From assembly GCA_964623635.1 (NCBI GenBank), contig CAZUUA010000004.1, forward strand, positions 62,001 through 126,000: DNA of 64,000 bases, given 5' to 3'. The position numbers and the translations under genes are program-made. This document shows positions 8,379 to 17,092 of this stretch, piece after piece (within the stretch, counting starts at the first letter, position 1; the number at the start of each line of letters is the position of its first letter). The notes under the pieces were generated by a model. The model ran no database searches, was not told where the DNA came from, and was given only the letters and a program-made list of their open reading frames with translations. The stretch comes from UMGS1696 sp964623635 (GTDB lineage Bacteria > Bacillota > Clostridia > Oscillospirales > CAG-272).

Positions 8379-8380
8379 AT

Positions 8381-8420
8381 AAAAATAACCCCGGCTCATG
8401 ACGAGTTGGGGTTATTTTTG
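8381..8420. terminator. Bidirectional terminator
   Basis: AAAAATAACCCC pairs with GGGGTTATTTTT across a 16-base loop. It lies between convergent genes (7919-8356 plus, 8431-9660 minus) and has a T-tract in both directions. Confidence 0.85.
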
Positions 8421-8430
8421 TTCGATATAC

Positions 8431-9660
8431 TTACAGCTTTGCCTGTGCCACGCCACCGTCTTCGGACAGGTCATCGGTGTAGCCTTCGGTGAACGCCGGT
8501 GCTTCTTCCGCTACAGGTGCAAAGTCGTTTCTGCCATCCAGGCCGTCTTGCTTCATCATGGTCTCCAGCACGCTGATCTCGCTGGAAATATCGATGGATT
8601 CATTGGCAAACAGCTTGTCCACCTGCTGCTCAAAGCCCACTACCAAGGCATCTAAGATCTGCTCGATGTTCTCCTTGGACTTTTTCATGTTCTCACCGGC
8701 CACGCCCATCTGCTCGATCCGGCTATAGGAGTCCAGCAGCTTCAGGGTAGTGGGCAGATAATAGTTCATGAAAGAGCGGATCTGGGGCATAGCCTCCGGG
8801 TGCGCCGTCACGTAGTCGAAGATGTTTTGGGTGTGCTCCTCGATCCGGTAGATGCGCTCGGACACGGCATAGTCCTTGATGTCGTCGTTCAACTTGCGGA
8901 TCTGCAGGATGATGGAACGGAAGTTGTCCGATTCCGCATCCTCTGCTTCCGGTGCCGGCTCTTTGGGCATTTCCGCCGCATTTCGCAGCATTTCTTCCAT
9001 TTCATCCGGGTGGCGCATGAATCGGCCGGAGGACAGGTCGATATACGCTTCTTCCCCAAACTCGCCCCGATTGATCATAGCTTGCAGCTCCTTCCGCAGC
9101 ATTTTCGGCTTCATGTCGGCAGCGGAGGCCAGCTGGGTCAGGAGAATGGTCTCCCGTCTTCCAATGATGGAGCGGATCACATTGCGTATGTCGTGCTGTT
9201 TTTTGAAATACAGAGAAGGAACACCGCACGCAGCGGCCAGGAAAAGAAGCACCAGAATGCCGCTTAGTTCACTCAGCGCAAAAGAACCAATGGACGCCAC
9301 CAGACTGATCCCTGCACACAACAGGAACAGGACGGCCAAAATGCCAAGCACAAGCGCCGGAACACTGATTCCACCACGCTTGACGTCAGGTGCAGAGGAC
9401 TTTGTTTCCTTGGCATACTCCGGCTGTTGTGCGAAGGAACCCGGCTTTGCAGTCTGTGTTTGTTGGGACTGCATTTGTGCAGTTGTCTGACCGGTCGTCT
9501 TTTTATGCTCCGAGCCCTTGGCATCCGTCAGCACCCGCAGGATCGTCAACGCAACACCTGCCGGCGGACTGAGCAAATAGCCAAATACGATCAGTGGCAA
9601 TGGTATTTTCTTTTGATTCTGTTTGTCCTGTGGTTTCCCCAACGTACCGTACTCCTTCAT
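8431..9660 (-). CDS. XpaC-like 5-bromo-4-chloroindolyl phosphate hydrolysis family protein
   Basis: 409 residues. Two hydrophobic segments (about residues 22-43 and 100-150) lead into a cytoplasmic region with a small winged-helix-like stretch (TQLASAADMKPKMLRKELQAMI) and a helical C-terminal domain containing RSFMNYYLPTTLKLLDSYSRIE and ENIEQILDALVVGFEQQVDKLF. That block is the conserved core of the XpaC family (PF10112 type), often next to TelA-type toxic anion resistance proteins; no TelA gene is adjacent here. The biochemical role of the family is not established. The gene lies 38 bases after the sugar isomerase gene and may be read from its promoter. Confidence 0.78.
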   Translation of the reverse strand: MKEYGTLGKPQDKQNQKKIPLPLIVFGYLLSPPAGVALTILRVLTDAKGSEHKKTTGQTTAQMQSQQTQTAKPGSFAQQPEYAKETKSSAPDVKRGGISVPALVLGILAVLFLLCAGISLVASIGSFALSELSGILVLLFLAAACGVPSLYFKKQHDIRNVIRSIIGRRETILLTQLASAADMKPKMLRKELQAMINRGEFGEEAYIDLSSGRFMRHPDEMEEMLRNAAEMPKEPAPEAEDAESDNFRSIILQIRKLNDDIKDYAVSERIYRIEEHTQNIFDYVTAHPEAMPQIRSFMNYYLPTTLKLLDSYSRIEQMGVAGENMKKSKENIEQILDALVVGFEQQVDKLFANESIDISSEISVLETMMKQDGLDGRNDFAPVAEEAPAFTEGYTDDLSEDGGVAQAKL

Positions 9661-9698
9661 TTAGATTTCAAAAAATGACACCTGTTCTGTTTACAGCT

Positions 9699-10418
9699 TC
9701 AGTCCAGGCTCTTCAGGAAGTCGATGCAGCGCTTTACTTCTTCCTTACCGGTGGGTTCCAGGCCTTCGCTTTCTACTACGATGCCCAGGTCGTGTGCCAG
9801 TGCGTATTCACGAACGGCCTTTACGGGAGCATCCCCCAGACCCAGAGAGCAGCCCTTGCCTTCGGGAGAACCGTCCTTCAGGTGGATGCACTTTACACGG
9901 TCGCCCAGTCTTTCCAGGGTAGCCACGGGATCCAACTTGGCAACGAATGCCCAGTAGCAGTCCAGCTCAAAAAACAGGTCGCATCTCTTTTCCAGCTCGG
10001 TGTGGATGATATAGCCTTCAGCGGTGGGAATGAATTCACCGGAGTGGTTGTGGAAGCCCAGCTCGATCCCTTCAGCACAGAGCTTGGGAGCGATCTCGTT
10101 GCAGGCATCGATGAAAGCATCCAGCTTTTCCTTGGTGCTCAGGTCGTGACCGGGGATGATGTACTTGGTGTTGCCGATGGTCTTGTGGTACTTGACCGTT
10201 TCCTCGAAGTTGTTCTGCAGGTCAGCAAGGCCAGAGTGGGTACCGGCACATACCAGACCGTACTTGTCCAGCATAGCCTTTACGTCTTCTGCGGAGTGAC
10301 CAAAGAAGCCGGCAAATTCTACCGTCTTGTAGCCCATTTCGGCAACTGCCTTCAGCGCGCCGTCCAGATCGTTACCGGTGATGTCCCGCAAGCTGTACAT
10401 CTGAATACCGTATGTCAT
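9699..10418 (-). CDS. Sugar phosphate isomerase/epimerase (TIM barrel)
   Basis: 239 residues from MTYGIQMYSLRD at 10418, the usual start of this family; an ATG four codons upstream (10430) sits directly on the AAAAGG ribosome site and is less likely. Hallmarks are GIQMYSLRD at strand 1, YKTVEFAG, GTHSGLADL, ELGFHNHSGEF with a metal-site histidine, ELDCYW, and a final KCIHLKDGSP metal segment. These enzymes (xylose-isomerase-like barrel) interconvert sugars or inositols; substrate unknown. A consensus promoter lies at 10490-10518. Confidence 0.82.
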   Translation of the reverse strand: MTYGIQMYSLRDITGNDLDGALKAVAEMGYKTVEFAGFFGHSAEDVKAMLDKYGLVCAGTHSGLADLQNNFEETVKYHKTIGNTKYIIPGHDLSTKEKLDAFIDACNEIAPKLCAEGIELGFHNHSGEFIPTAEGYIIHTELEKRCDLFFELDCYWAFVAKLDPVATLERLGDRVKCIHLKDGSPEGKGCSLGLGDAPVKAVREYALAHDLGIVVESEGLEPTGKEEVKRCIDFLKSLD

Positions 10419-10489
10419 ATGTTTTTCCATCCTTTTTGTATGTATTTGCAATAGAGGCTGCAGTCTGCACCACAGCATCCGCTGTCTTT

Positions 10490-10518
10490 ATTATACGCAA
10501 TCCACGCCGGAATTGCAA
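10490..10518 (-). promoter_or_regulatory. Sigma-A promoter for the sugar isomerase gene
   Basis: On the minus strand TTGCAA (10518-10513), a 17-base spacer and TATAAT (10495-10490). Confidence 0.75.
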
Positions 10519-10555
10519 GAGGTTTTTGAAAATTGGTGACAAGTCTTAGAAAAAC

Positions 10556-11353
10556 TTAATATTGTGCCTCGGCAGACCCCGTCTCTTTCCCGGTCTCTGC
10601 CGCTTTTATTGTACGACTGTACAGCAGTGCACGACCTTTTTTCCCCGTCCGCTCCAACAGTCCCAGCTCTTGGTACACCTTGAGTATGGCACGTCCGATG
10701 CGTTGGCTTTTGCCGATGGCTTGGCTGAATTCGGCACAGGTGAAATCCGTCTGACAGCACTCCGGCAACAGTGCGGCATAATCGGAAAGCGTGTGCAGAG
10801 ACACGATGTCGTAAAGATCGGTGGGCATACTTTCGTATCGGTGAGAGCCCCGCTTTTTGTTGCGGCTCCATCCGTCCAGCATCCGATATTCCTGGATCTC
10901 CATGCACATCCCGGCTATGGTCAGATTGGGGTGCGACAGGTGCTCCAGGATGTAGATCCCCTGAAACAGCAGGTCATACACATTTTCCTTCTTGGGAGAC
11001 TTCCGTCGTGGTGAGATCGAACCATCCGTCGGGTCGATCCAGGACAGGGCACGGGACACAGCGATGGGATACACCAGTGTGACCTGGCATTCCGGCAGAT
11101 ACGCCGCCAACTTGTCCCGCAGTCCGCAGAAGCCACCGGTCTCGATCTCGATGATGGTGTCGTCCCGTTTGATGTCGGCTATGTGTCCAAAGCATTTGAC
11201 CTCCTGGTAGGTCATGTCGGGTTCCATATAGTTCTTCATAAACAGGTGCAGCTTCTTTTCCTGGTAGGTGCCAATGTTGAACCGGTTGTGCTTTGCCGTT
11301 GTGACCATCAGCATGGTGTCGTAAAACCGTGTCTTGTTTACCTCCAATACCAT
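10556..11353 (-). CDS. Conserved protein of unknown function, nuclease-like N-terminus plus winged helix
   Basis: 265 residues from the ATG at 11353, two bases after the stop of the BlaI-type gene; the frame stays open upstream only because it overlaps that gene. The N-terminal half has YQEKKLHLFMKNYMEPD, then GHIADIKRDDTIIEIETGGFCGLRDKL. The D...EIET pattern followed by a conserved basic helix recalls PD-(D/E)xK nuclease folds. The C-terminal half contains a winged-helix-like region (FTCAEFSQAIGKSQRIGRAILKVYQELGLLERTGKKGRALLY). I have no functional name for it. The tight pairing with a BlaI-type repressor replaces the BlaR/MecR-type sensor usually found there. Confidence 0.6.
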   Translation of the reverse strand: MVLEVNKTRFYDTMLMVTTAKHNRFNIGTYQEKKLHLFMKNYMEPDMTYQEVKCFGHIADIKRDDTIIEIETGGFCGLRDKLAAYLPECQVTLVYPIAVSRALSWIDPTDGSISPRRKSPKKENVYDLLFQGIYILEHLSHPNLTIAGMCMEIQEYRMLDGWSRNKKRGSHRYESMPTDLYDIVSLHTLSDYAALLPECCQTDFTCAEFSQAIGKSQRIGRAILKVYQELGLLERTGKKGRALLYSRTIKAAETGKETGSAEAQY

Positions 11354-11355
11354 GC

Positions 11356-11784
11356 TCACACTCCCGAACGCAACCAGGCCAGCAGCGCGTCTATGTCCGC
11401 ATCCGACATTGCACGAGACGGGAACAGGGCGTCCATCAGGTCCAGAAAAGAGTTGTTGTGGTATTTTTCCAGAAACCGACGGGTCACAGCTTCCTTGTAC
11501 TTTTTGGCATCTGCCAACGGAAAATAGTATCGTTCCCTGCCGTTTTTCACAGAGGCCACAAAGCCACGACTCTCCAGCCGCTGCAGAAAGGAGATCAGGG
11601 TTGGTGTTTTCCATCCGCGCGTATGTCCCAGCACCTGCATCAAATAGCCGGTGGTGATGGGGATCTCACCGTTCCACACGGCGCACATCACGTCATATTC
11701 GGTCTCCGGGAGCTGGATGCTGTAGTCCACGTCCTCTGCTTTGTCTATCATTTCTGTGATCTGCATTCGCAGCTTGTCATCCAT
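11356..11784 (-). CDS. BlaI/MecI/CopY-type transcriptional repressor
   Basis: 142 residues. The N-terminal winged helix matches the family: LPETEYDVMCAVWN, ITTGYLMQVLG, GWKTPTLISFLQRLESRGFVA and a wing with GRERYYF. The C-terminal half (DAKKYKEAVTRRFLEKYHNNSFLDLMDALF) is the dimerisation region. Such repressors bind dyads with ACA/TGT arms and are often released by proteolysis. Here the promoter at 11826-11854 carries a dyad between its boxes, suggesting autoregulation. The next gene is an unknown nuclease-like protein rather than a BlaR1-type peptidase. Confidence 0.88.
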   Translation of the reverse strand: MDDKLRMQITEMIDKAEDVDYSIQLPETEYDVMCAVWNGEIPITTGYLMQVLGHTRGWKTPTLISFLQRLESRGFVASVKNGRERYYFPLADAKKYKEAVTRRFLEKYHNNSFLDLMDALFPSRAMSDADIDALLAWLRSGV

Positions 11785-11825
11785 TCACGCATCCTCCTTG
11801 TACATGGAAGTGATCCACTTCTTTT

Positions 11826-11854
11826 ATTATACATCTGCCTAAATCATATGTCAA
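11826..11854 (-). promoter_or_regulatory. Consensus promoter with overlapping putative BlaI operator
   Basis: On the minus strand TTGACA (11854-11849), 17 bases, TATAAT (11831-11826). The dyad ACATATG-ATTTAGG-CAGATGT (6 of 7 arm positions match) fills the space from the -35 to the -10 box, the place where a BlaI dimer would block RNA polymerase. The remaining stretch to 12077 holds no feature I can recognise. Confidence 0.75.
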
Positions 11855-12077
11855 GAGAAAATGCGATTTTTCTGGTGAGATCTGTCGAGTTTTCTTTTTT
11901 CGGCAAATGTCGATTATGCATATACAGCCGCCTTATTGTATGCGACATTCGCCTAAGACACCGATGCGTGTGCATACACAACGTGACACTCTGCACATCA
12001 TCGTCACCAGCGACCGGAGCGGTCCCGGAATCTGCGGCATCTTTGGCAACGTTTCGTGCAAATTCCTTCAATAACCC

Positions 12078-12106
12078 TTGACAAATGCCGGTATAACCTG
12101 TATAAT
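12078..12106 (+). promoter_or_regulatory. Consensus sigma-A promoter for ROK regulator/manA
   Basis: TTGACA at 12078-12083, a 17-base spacer and TATAAT at 12101-12106, 32 bases before the ATG at 12139. Confidence 0.85.
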
Positions 12107-12138
12107 ATGAATAGATACTACGGTAGGATGCGGGGACG

Positions 12139-13215
12139 ATGGTACTTATGGTCACTACGAATTTGAAATCCATACGCTGGGAAAGCGTCAAGGTCATTTT
12201 CCAAGCCACCTCTGCGGCGGAACAGATCAGCCGTGCGCAGCTTGCCGACTCCACCGGACTTAGTCTGGTGACGGTGGGAAAGGTCGCTGATTCGCTGCTG
12301 GCCATGGGCGTGCTCACCCAGGAGAAGCAGGTCAAAAACACCGCCGGTCGCCGTGCCGGACTGTTGCAGATCCATCCGGACAAGTTCGCACTGCTGCTGG
12401 ATATTTCCTGCCGACCCTTTCGATTTTCTGTTCTGGACCTGCGGCTGAACCTGCGGGACAAGGTCATTCTGCCACTGCAGGAGACCCATTCGGTGGCTGA
12501 AGAGCTACATACGCTGCTGGACGAAGCGCTGTCCTATGTGGTGAGCCTCTACGATCTGTCCGACTGCTTCGGGATCGGGGTCTCTTTACCGGGACGCTAC
12601 GATCCGGTTACCGATCGTGTGATCTCCTCTCGTTTGCCTGCACTGCTGCCGGGGCTGGAAAATATTGCGCTCCGTGCCACGATCGAAGCGGTCTTCTCCG
12701 GATTTCCGCTCTACCTGGAAGCCAGCGAAAATGCAGCTGCCCTTTCGCACATCGTATCCATCGAAAATGCCGAACAAAAAAATGTATTGTACTGGTTCTT
12801 GGGCGAAGAGGTCACCAACGGTGCGTTTTTGGCAGACGGGCAGTTTCTCCATGGCCGTATGCAGCCGTGCCAGTTTGACAAGCTGCTGCTGGCGGACGGC
12901 AGACTGCTGGGAAATGCACTGCGAGATGCATACACGCCGAAGGAGCTGGTGGATGTGATCGCCGTGCCCCTTTGTGAGCTGTATCACCTGTTGGCACCGG
13001 ACACGATCATTTTGGATTGCGAACGACTGCGCTGTGACCCGGATGCCCGTGAGGCCATGCTTGCTCTGCTGACAGAAACGCTCCACGCCGTACCCGGTAT
13101 GGACGATGCCGCACTGCCGGAGTTCCGGATCACCTGCGCCAAATTCCGACACGCACACCGTGGCCTTGCTATGCATCTGCGGGAGATGTGGCTGTACGGT
13201 GCGCTGGAAGACTAA
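12139..13215 (+). CDS. ROK-type transcriptional regulator without kinase motifs
   Basis: 358 residues. Residues about 25-65 form a MarR-like helix-turn-helix (ISRAQLADSTGLSLVTVGKVADSLLAMGVL), followed by the GRR/AGLL link typical of NagC/XylR-like ROK repressors. The C-terminal ROK domain is recognisable (FGIGVSLPGRYDP, HLLAPDTIILDC) but the phosphate-binding DIGGT motif reads DISCRPF and the cysteine zinc motif is missing, so it should sense a sugar without phosphorylating it. It directly precedes the mannose-6-phosphate isomerase gene (59-base gap), which suggests control of hexose use. Either of two nearby ATGs (12139, 12148) could be the start. Confidence 0.75.
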   Translation: MVLMVTTNLKSIRWESVKVIFQATSAAEQISRAQLADSTGLSLVTVGKVADSLLAMGVLTQEKQVKNTAGRRAGLLQIHPDKFALLLDISCRPFRFSVLDLRLNLRDKVILPLQETHSVAEELHTLLDEALSYVVSLYDLSDCFGIGVSLPGRYDPVTDRVISSRLPALLPGLENIALRATIEAVFSGFPLYLEASENAAALSHIVSIENAEQKNVLYWFLGEEVTNGAFLADGQFLHGRMQPCQFDKLLLADGRLLGNALRDAYTPKELVDVIAVPLCELYHLLAPDTIILDCERLRCDPDAREAMLALLTETLHAVPGMDDAALPEFRITCAKFRHAHRGLAMHLREMWLYGALED

Positions 13216-13274
13216 ACATATTTGCAAAAGCTACAATTTGTCTTATATTCATAGTCATGGGAAAGGATTTTACT

Positions 13275-14252
13275 ATGCTAAAAAAATATCCGATGAAACT
13301 GCGACCGGTCACAAAAGAGATCCTGTGGGGTGGAGATCGTCTGAAAAAGCGATACCACAAGCAGGCCGATTTTGACAAGCTGGCAGAAAGCTGGGAGCTG
13401 ACAGTACGTCCGGACGGCATGAGCGTTATCGACAGCGGTGACTACACCGGTATGCCGCTGGACGAATTCATCCGGTACAACCCTCGCTCGATACTGGGCT
13501 ACAACGGCGAAAAAGGCGACCGCTTCCCCATCCTGATCAAGTTCATCGATGCCCGTGACGACCTTTCCATCCAGGTGCATCCCGGTGACGACTATGCCCT
13601 GTCCCACGAAGGAGAGCTGGGCAAAATGGAAATGTGGTACATCGTGGAAGCCACAGAGGACGCCAAGCTGGTATACGGACTCAAGGACGGCTGTACCAAG
13701 GAAGAATTTGCCCGTGCAGTCACCGAAGGCAAGACCGGATCGGTGCTGCGGTACGTGCCGGTGCAGGCAGGCGAATGCTACTTTATCCCCTCCGGTCAGG
13801 TTCACGCCATTGGTTCCGGGTGCCTGATCGCAGAGATCCAGCAGAACTCCAACGTGACCTACCGGGTCTATGACTACGACAGACGGCAGGCCGATGGGTC
13901 TTTGCGACAGCTACACGTGGCACAGGCGCTGGATGTGGTGGAGATCCGCACCGATGCCGAGGTACAGGCACTGCGGTATGAAGCCGGGCCGGACAAGCAT
14001 GGGAAGACCATTTGCAACTGCAAATACTTTAAGGTGAAAAAGCACACCACCGCAAACGGCAACACGGATTTCTTTGTCAGTGACCGCAGCTTCAAGTCGG
14101 TACTGGTGTTGCACGCAGACAATGCATACTTAGAACACGACGGTACCCGGTACGAGATCACCACAGGCGACAGCTTCTTCCTGCCGGCCGGCATGGGCAG
14201 CGTTACCCTGTCCGGCGATGCTGTGGCACTGGTCACCACGGTCAATGGGTGA
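13275..14252 (+). CDS. manA: Mannose-6-phosphate isomerase, class I
   Basis: 325 residues from the ATG at 13275, preceded by GGGAAAGG. Converts mannose-6-phosphate to fructose-6-phosphate in the cytoplasm. Seen motifs: EILWGGDRL, a cupin with DLSIQVHPGDDYA (metal-binding histidine), GKMEMWYIVEA, and YFIPSGQVHAIGSGCLIAEIQQNSNVTYRVYDYDR, the family signature. The length is that of the compact Firmicute type. An upstream in-frame extension to 13188 overlaps the ROK gene end and is rejected. Confidence 0.92.
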   Translation: MLKKYPMKLRPVTKEILWGGDRLKKRYHKQADFDKLAESWELTVRPDGMSVIDSGDYTGMPLDEFIRYNPRSILGYNGEKGDRFPILIKFIDARDDLSIQVHPGDDYALSHEGELGKMEMWYIVEATEDAKLVYGLKDGCTKEEFARAVTEGKTGSVLRYVPVQAGECYFIPSGQVHAIGSGCLIAEIQQNSNVTYRVYDYDRRQADGSLRQLHVAQALDVVEIRTDAEVQALRYEAGPDKHGKTICNCKYFKVKKHTTANGNTDFFVSDRSFKSVLVLHADNAYLEHDGTRYEITTGDSFFLPAGMGSVTLSGDAVALVTTVNG

Positions 14253-14261
14253 GGTACGTGT

Positions 14262-14476
14262 ATGAAAAAACTGCTTTTTGCGCTTGGTCTGCTGCTTAGT
14301 GGCGTGATCGGCTTTGTGGCTGGACCATTGCTGTGGTATGCAATTGTCAGCCAAGTGCAAACAGCGTTGTGTTCGGCTGCTTCCGTGGGGCAGAATGGGT
14401 CGTGCTCTTCCTCTTTGCTGCACTGGCGGTGTCAGGACTGATCCTGGCGATCCGGGAGTTTTTGCAAGACAAATGA
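14262..14476 (+). pseudogene. Frameshifted small two-helix membrane protein gene
   Basis: An ATG at 14262 opens a frame coding MKKLLFALGLLLSGVIGFV and a first membrane helix, but that frame runs into polar, low-complexity residues and stops at 14441. From about 14345 the neighbouring frame codes GCFRGAEWVVLFLFAALAVSGL and ends IREFLQDK at 14476, a convincing second membrane helix with a charged tail. Joining the frames needs one extra base in the stretch 14335-14350. It is either a broken gene, a sequencing error or, less likely, programmed frameshifting. The family is unknown. It follows manA by 9 bases and is followed by a terminator. Confidence 0.6.
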
Positions 14477-14481
14477 TATGG

Positions 14482-14525
14482 AAAAGATCCTTTATTTGGT
14501 CTTATGATCATAGAGGATCTTTTTT
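14482..14525 (+). terminator. Rho-independent terminator after manA cluster
   Basis: AAAAGATCCT pairs with AGGATCTTTT, followed by a T-tract; the loop is about 22 bases. Confidence 0.8.
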
Positions 14526-14656
14526 GTCATTATGCATGGTCGCAATGGCAGAAAAAAGTTACAATTATTCATAATTCCCTGTAGAATTGCGGTCGGTTCT
14601 GTGGTATAATAAAGGGGAATGTTTATTATGATGCTTAGAATGGAGATATTTTATAT

Positions 14657-17074
14657 ATGGCTCGGTTTATCGAAAAAGTGGAAAAGCTAACCCTGCCGGT
14701 GATCCCGCTGCGGGGCATGGTGGCTTTTCCTTCGGTTCCACTGAATTTTGAGCTGGAACGAGATATGAGTAAAAAAGCGTGTGATGCGGCGCTGGCTGCG
14801 GATATGTATGTATTTTTGGTGGCACAGAAGGATCTGCGCTGCGAGGATCCCGGCAGAAGTGACCTGTACACCGTGGGCTGTGTGGCCAAGATCAAGCAGA
14901 CCTTAAAAAAGCCCGACGGCAACATCCGTGTGGTGGCAGAGGGTATGTGCCGGGGACACATATCCGATATGGTCAAGGAAGACGGCTGTCTGTATGCGGA
15001 CATCATCTCCAAGACCATGACCGGCGAATCCTCGGTGACCGATGTCAAGGCGGAAGCGCTGATCCGGGAGCTGATCGATTCCATGGAGGAAATGCTGCAG
15101 TTTCTGCCGCCGGTGTCGGACGAGTTCCAGCTGGCTGTCCGTTCCCTGACCAATCCGGGACTGCTGGCCGATTTTTTGGCGTCCAGTCTGTTCGTGCGAT
15201 ATGAAGACAAGCAGCAGGTGCTGGAGGTGACCGACCCCACCAGACGTGTGGAAAAAGCGGTGGTCATCATGGAAAACGAGATCCAGCTTCTGGAGACCGA
15301 AATGGAGATCCACAACAAGGTCAAGGAGCAGATCGACGAGAACCAACGGGATTACTACCTGCGGGAACAGCTCAAAGCCATCCAGAACGAGCTGGAAGAA
15401 GGGGACGAGGACGACTACTACGGCAAGATCCAAAAGGCCAAGCTGCCTAAGGAAGTGGAAGAAAAGCTCATGAAGGAGCTGTCCCGGCTGCAAAAATCCG
15501 CCTTTGGTTCCCCGGAAGCATCGGTGCTGCGGAACTATCTGGACATCTGTCTGGACATTCCCTGGAACAAGCGCACCACAGACCGGGTAGACATCGAAGC
15601 GGCTCGGAAAATTTTGGATGCGGATCACGATGGACTGCAAAAGGTCAAAGAACGACTACTGGAATATTTAGCCGTAAAACAGCTCAATCCGGAATTGCGG
15701 CACCAGATCATTTGTCTGGTAGGACCTCCCGGCGTGGGGAAAACCTCTCTGGCATCCTCCATTGCCCATGCCATGAAGCGGAAATATGTGCGGGTATCCT
15801 TAGGTGGTGTCCGGGACGAATCGGACATTCGTGGACACAGAAAGACCTATGTAGCCGCCATGCCCGGTCGGATCATCACGGCGCTGACCCAGTGCGGTTC
15901 CATGAATCCCCTGATGCTGCTGGACGAAGTAGACAAAATGTGTGCCGATGCCCATGGGGATCCTGCCTCTGCCTTGTTGGAGGTATTGGATGCCGAGCAG
16001 AACAAGGCCTTCCGGGATCACTTTATCGAGATGCCGGTGGATCTGTCGGAGTGCTTCTTCATTGCCACCGCCAACACCCTGGACACCATTCCCCGTCCCC
16101 TCATCGACCGGATGGAGATCATTGAGCTGAACACCTACACACCCTCGGAAAAGCTGGCCATCGCCAAGAACCATCTGCTGCCGAAACAGCTGAAGCGCCA
16201 TGGACTGAACAAGCGGACGCTGCGTCTCTCCGACGATGCCATTGCCGAGCTGATCCAGGGATACACCCGGGAATCCGGTGTGCGGACGCTGGAAAGAGAG
16301 ATCGGTGCCCTGTGTCGGAAGGCCGCCAAGAAGATCGTGGAAGAGGAGCTGAAATCCGTTTCCATCACGGCAGAGAACCTGAAGGACTTTTTGGGCGGCA
16401 GAAAATTCATCGACGACGGCATCTCCGGCAAGGCAGAGGTGGGCGTGACCAATGGACTGGCCTACACCGAGGTGGGCGGCGATCTGCTCAAGGTGGAAGC
16501 ACTGCCCATGCCCGGCTCCGGCAAGATCGAGCTGACCGGTACGCTGGGAGATGTGATGAAGGAATCTGCCCACATTGCCGTCAGCTACATTCGGAGCCAT
16601 GCCAAAGAACTGGGGATCGAAGAGGATTTCTATAAGACGAAGGATATACATATCCACGTGCCGGAGGGTGCCATTCCCAAGGACGGACCCAGTGCCGGTG
16701 TGACGCTGACCACTTCGCTTGTCAGTGCGCTGTCCGGCGTCCCGGTGCGTGGGGACATAGCCATGACCGGCGAGATCACCCTGACCGGCCGTGTGATCCC
16801 CATTGGTGGTCTCCGGGAAAAATCCACCGCTGCCTACACCGCTGGGATCCGGCATATTCTGATCCCCAAAGCCAACCTGAAGGATCTGGAAGACATCGAC
16901 CCCATCGTGCGGCAGGAAGTGACCTTTACGCCGGTCTCCCGTGTGGATGAGGTATTGGATATTGCATTGGTGAAGCCTGCTGCTCTGCCTCTGCCGGATA
17001 CTGCCGCCGTGGAAGAAAAGCCGGTGACGACCATCCTGCCGGGAAATGCGGAACCCACCTATACGACATTATAA
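14657..17074 (+). CDS. lon: ATP-dependent protease La (Lon)
   Basis: 805 residues. An N-terminal Lon substrate-binding domain (LPVIPLRGMVAFPS at residues 12-25), a coiled linker (residues 195-270), an AAA+ module with Walker A GPPGVGKTS near residue 355 and Walker B LMLLDEVDKM, and a C-terminal serine protease domain. The catalytic dyad is Ser679 (DGPSAGV) and Lys722 (REKSTAA). Degrades misfolded and regulatory proteins in the cytosol. A TATAAT lies at 14605-14610, but no good -35 box or heat-shock operator is visible. It heads a long plus-strand run; engB follows 18 bases later. Confidence 0.97.
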   Translation: MARFIEKVEKLTLPVIPLRGMVAFPSVPLNFELERDMSKKACDAALAADMYVFLVAQKDLRCEDPGRSDLYTVGCVAKIKQTLKKPDGNIRVVAEGMCRGHISDMVKEDGCLYADIISKTMTGESSVTDVKAEALIRELIDSMEEMLQFLPPVSDEFQLAVRSLTNPGLLADFLASSLFVRYEDKQQVLEVTDPTRRVEKAVVIMENEIQLLETEMEIHNKVKEQIDENQRDYYLREQLKAIQNELEEGDEDDYYGKIQKAKLPKEVEEKLMKELSRLQKSAFGSPEASVLRNYLDICLDIPWNKRTTDRVDIEAARKILDADHDGLQKVKERLLEYLAVKQLNPELRHQIICLVGPPGVGKTSLASSIAHAMKRKYVRVSLGGVRDESDIRGHRKTYVAAMPGRIITALTQCGSMNPLMLLDEVDKMCADAHGDPASALLEVLDAEQNKAFRDHFIEMPVDLSECFFIATANTLDTIPRPLIDRMEIIELNTYTPSEKLAIAKNHLLPKQLKRHGLNKRTLRLSDDAIAELIQGYTRESGVRTLEREIGALCRKAAKKIVEEELKSVSITAENLKDFLGGRKFIDDGISGKAEVGVTNGLAYTEVGGDLLKVEALPMPGSGKIELTGTLGDVMKESAHIAVSYIRSHAKELGIEEDFYKTKDIHIHVPEGAIPKDGPSAGVTLTTSLVSALSGVPVRGDIAMTGEITLTGRVIPIGGLREKSTAAYTAGIRHILIPKANLKDLEDIDPIVRQEVTFTPVSRVDEVLDIALVKPAALPLPDTAAVEEKPVTTILPGNAEPTYTTL

Positions 17075-17092
17075 GACAAGGATAAATAACCT

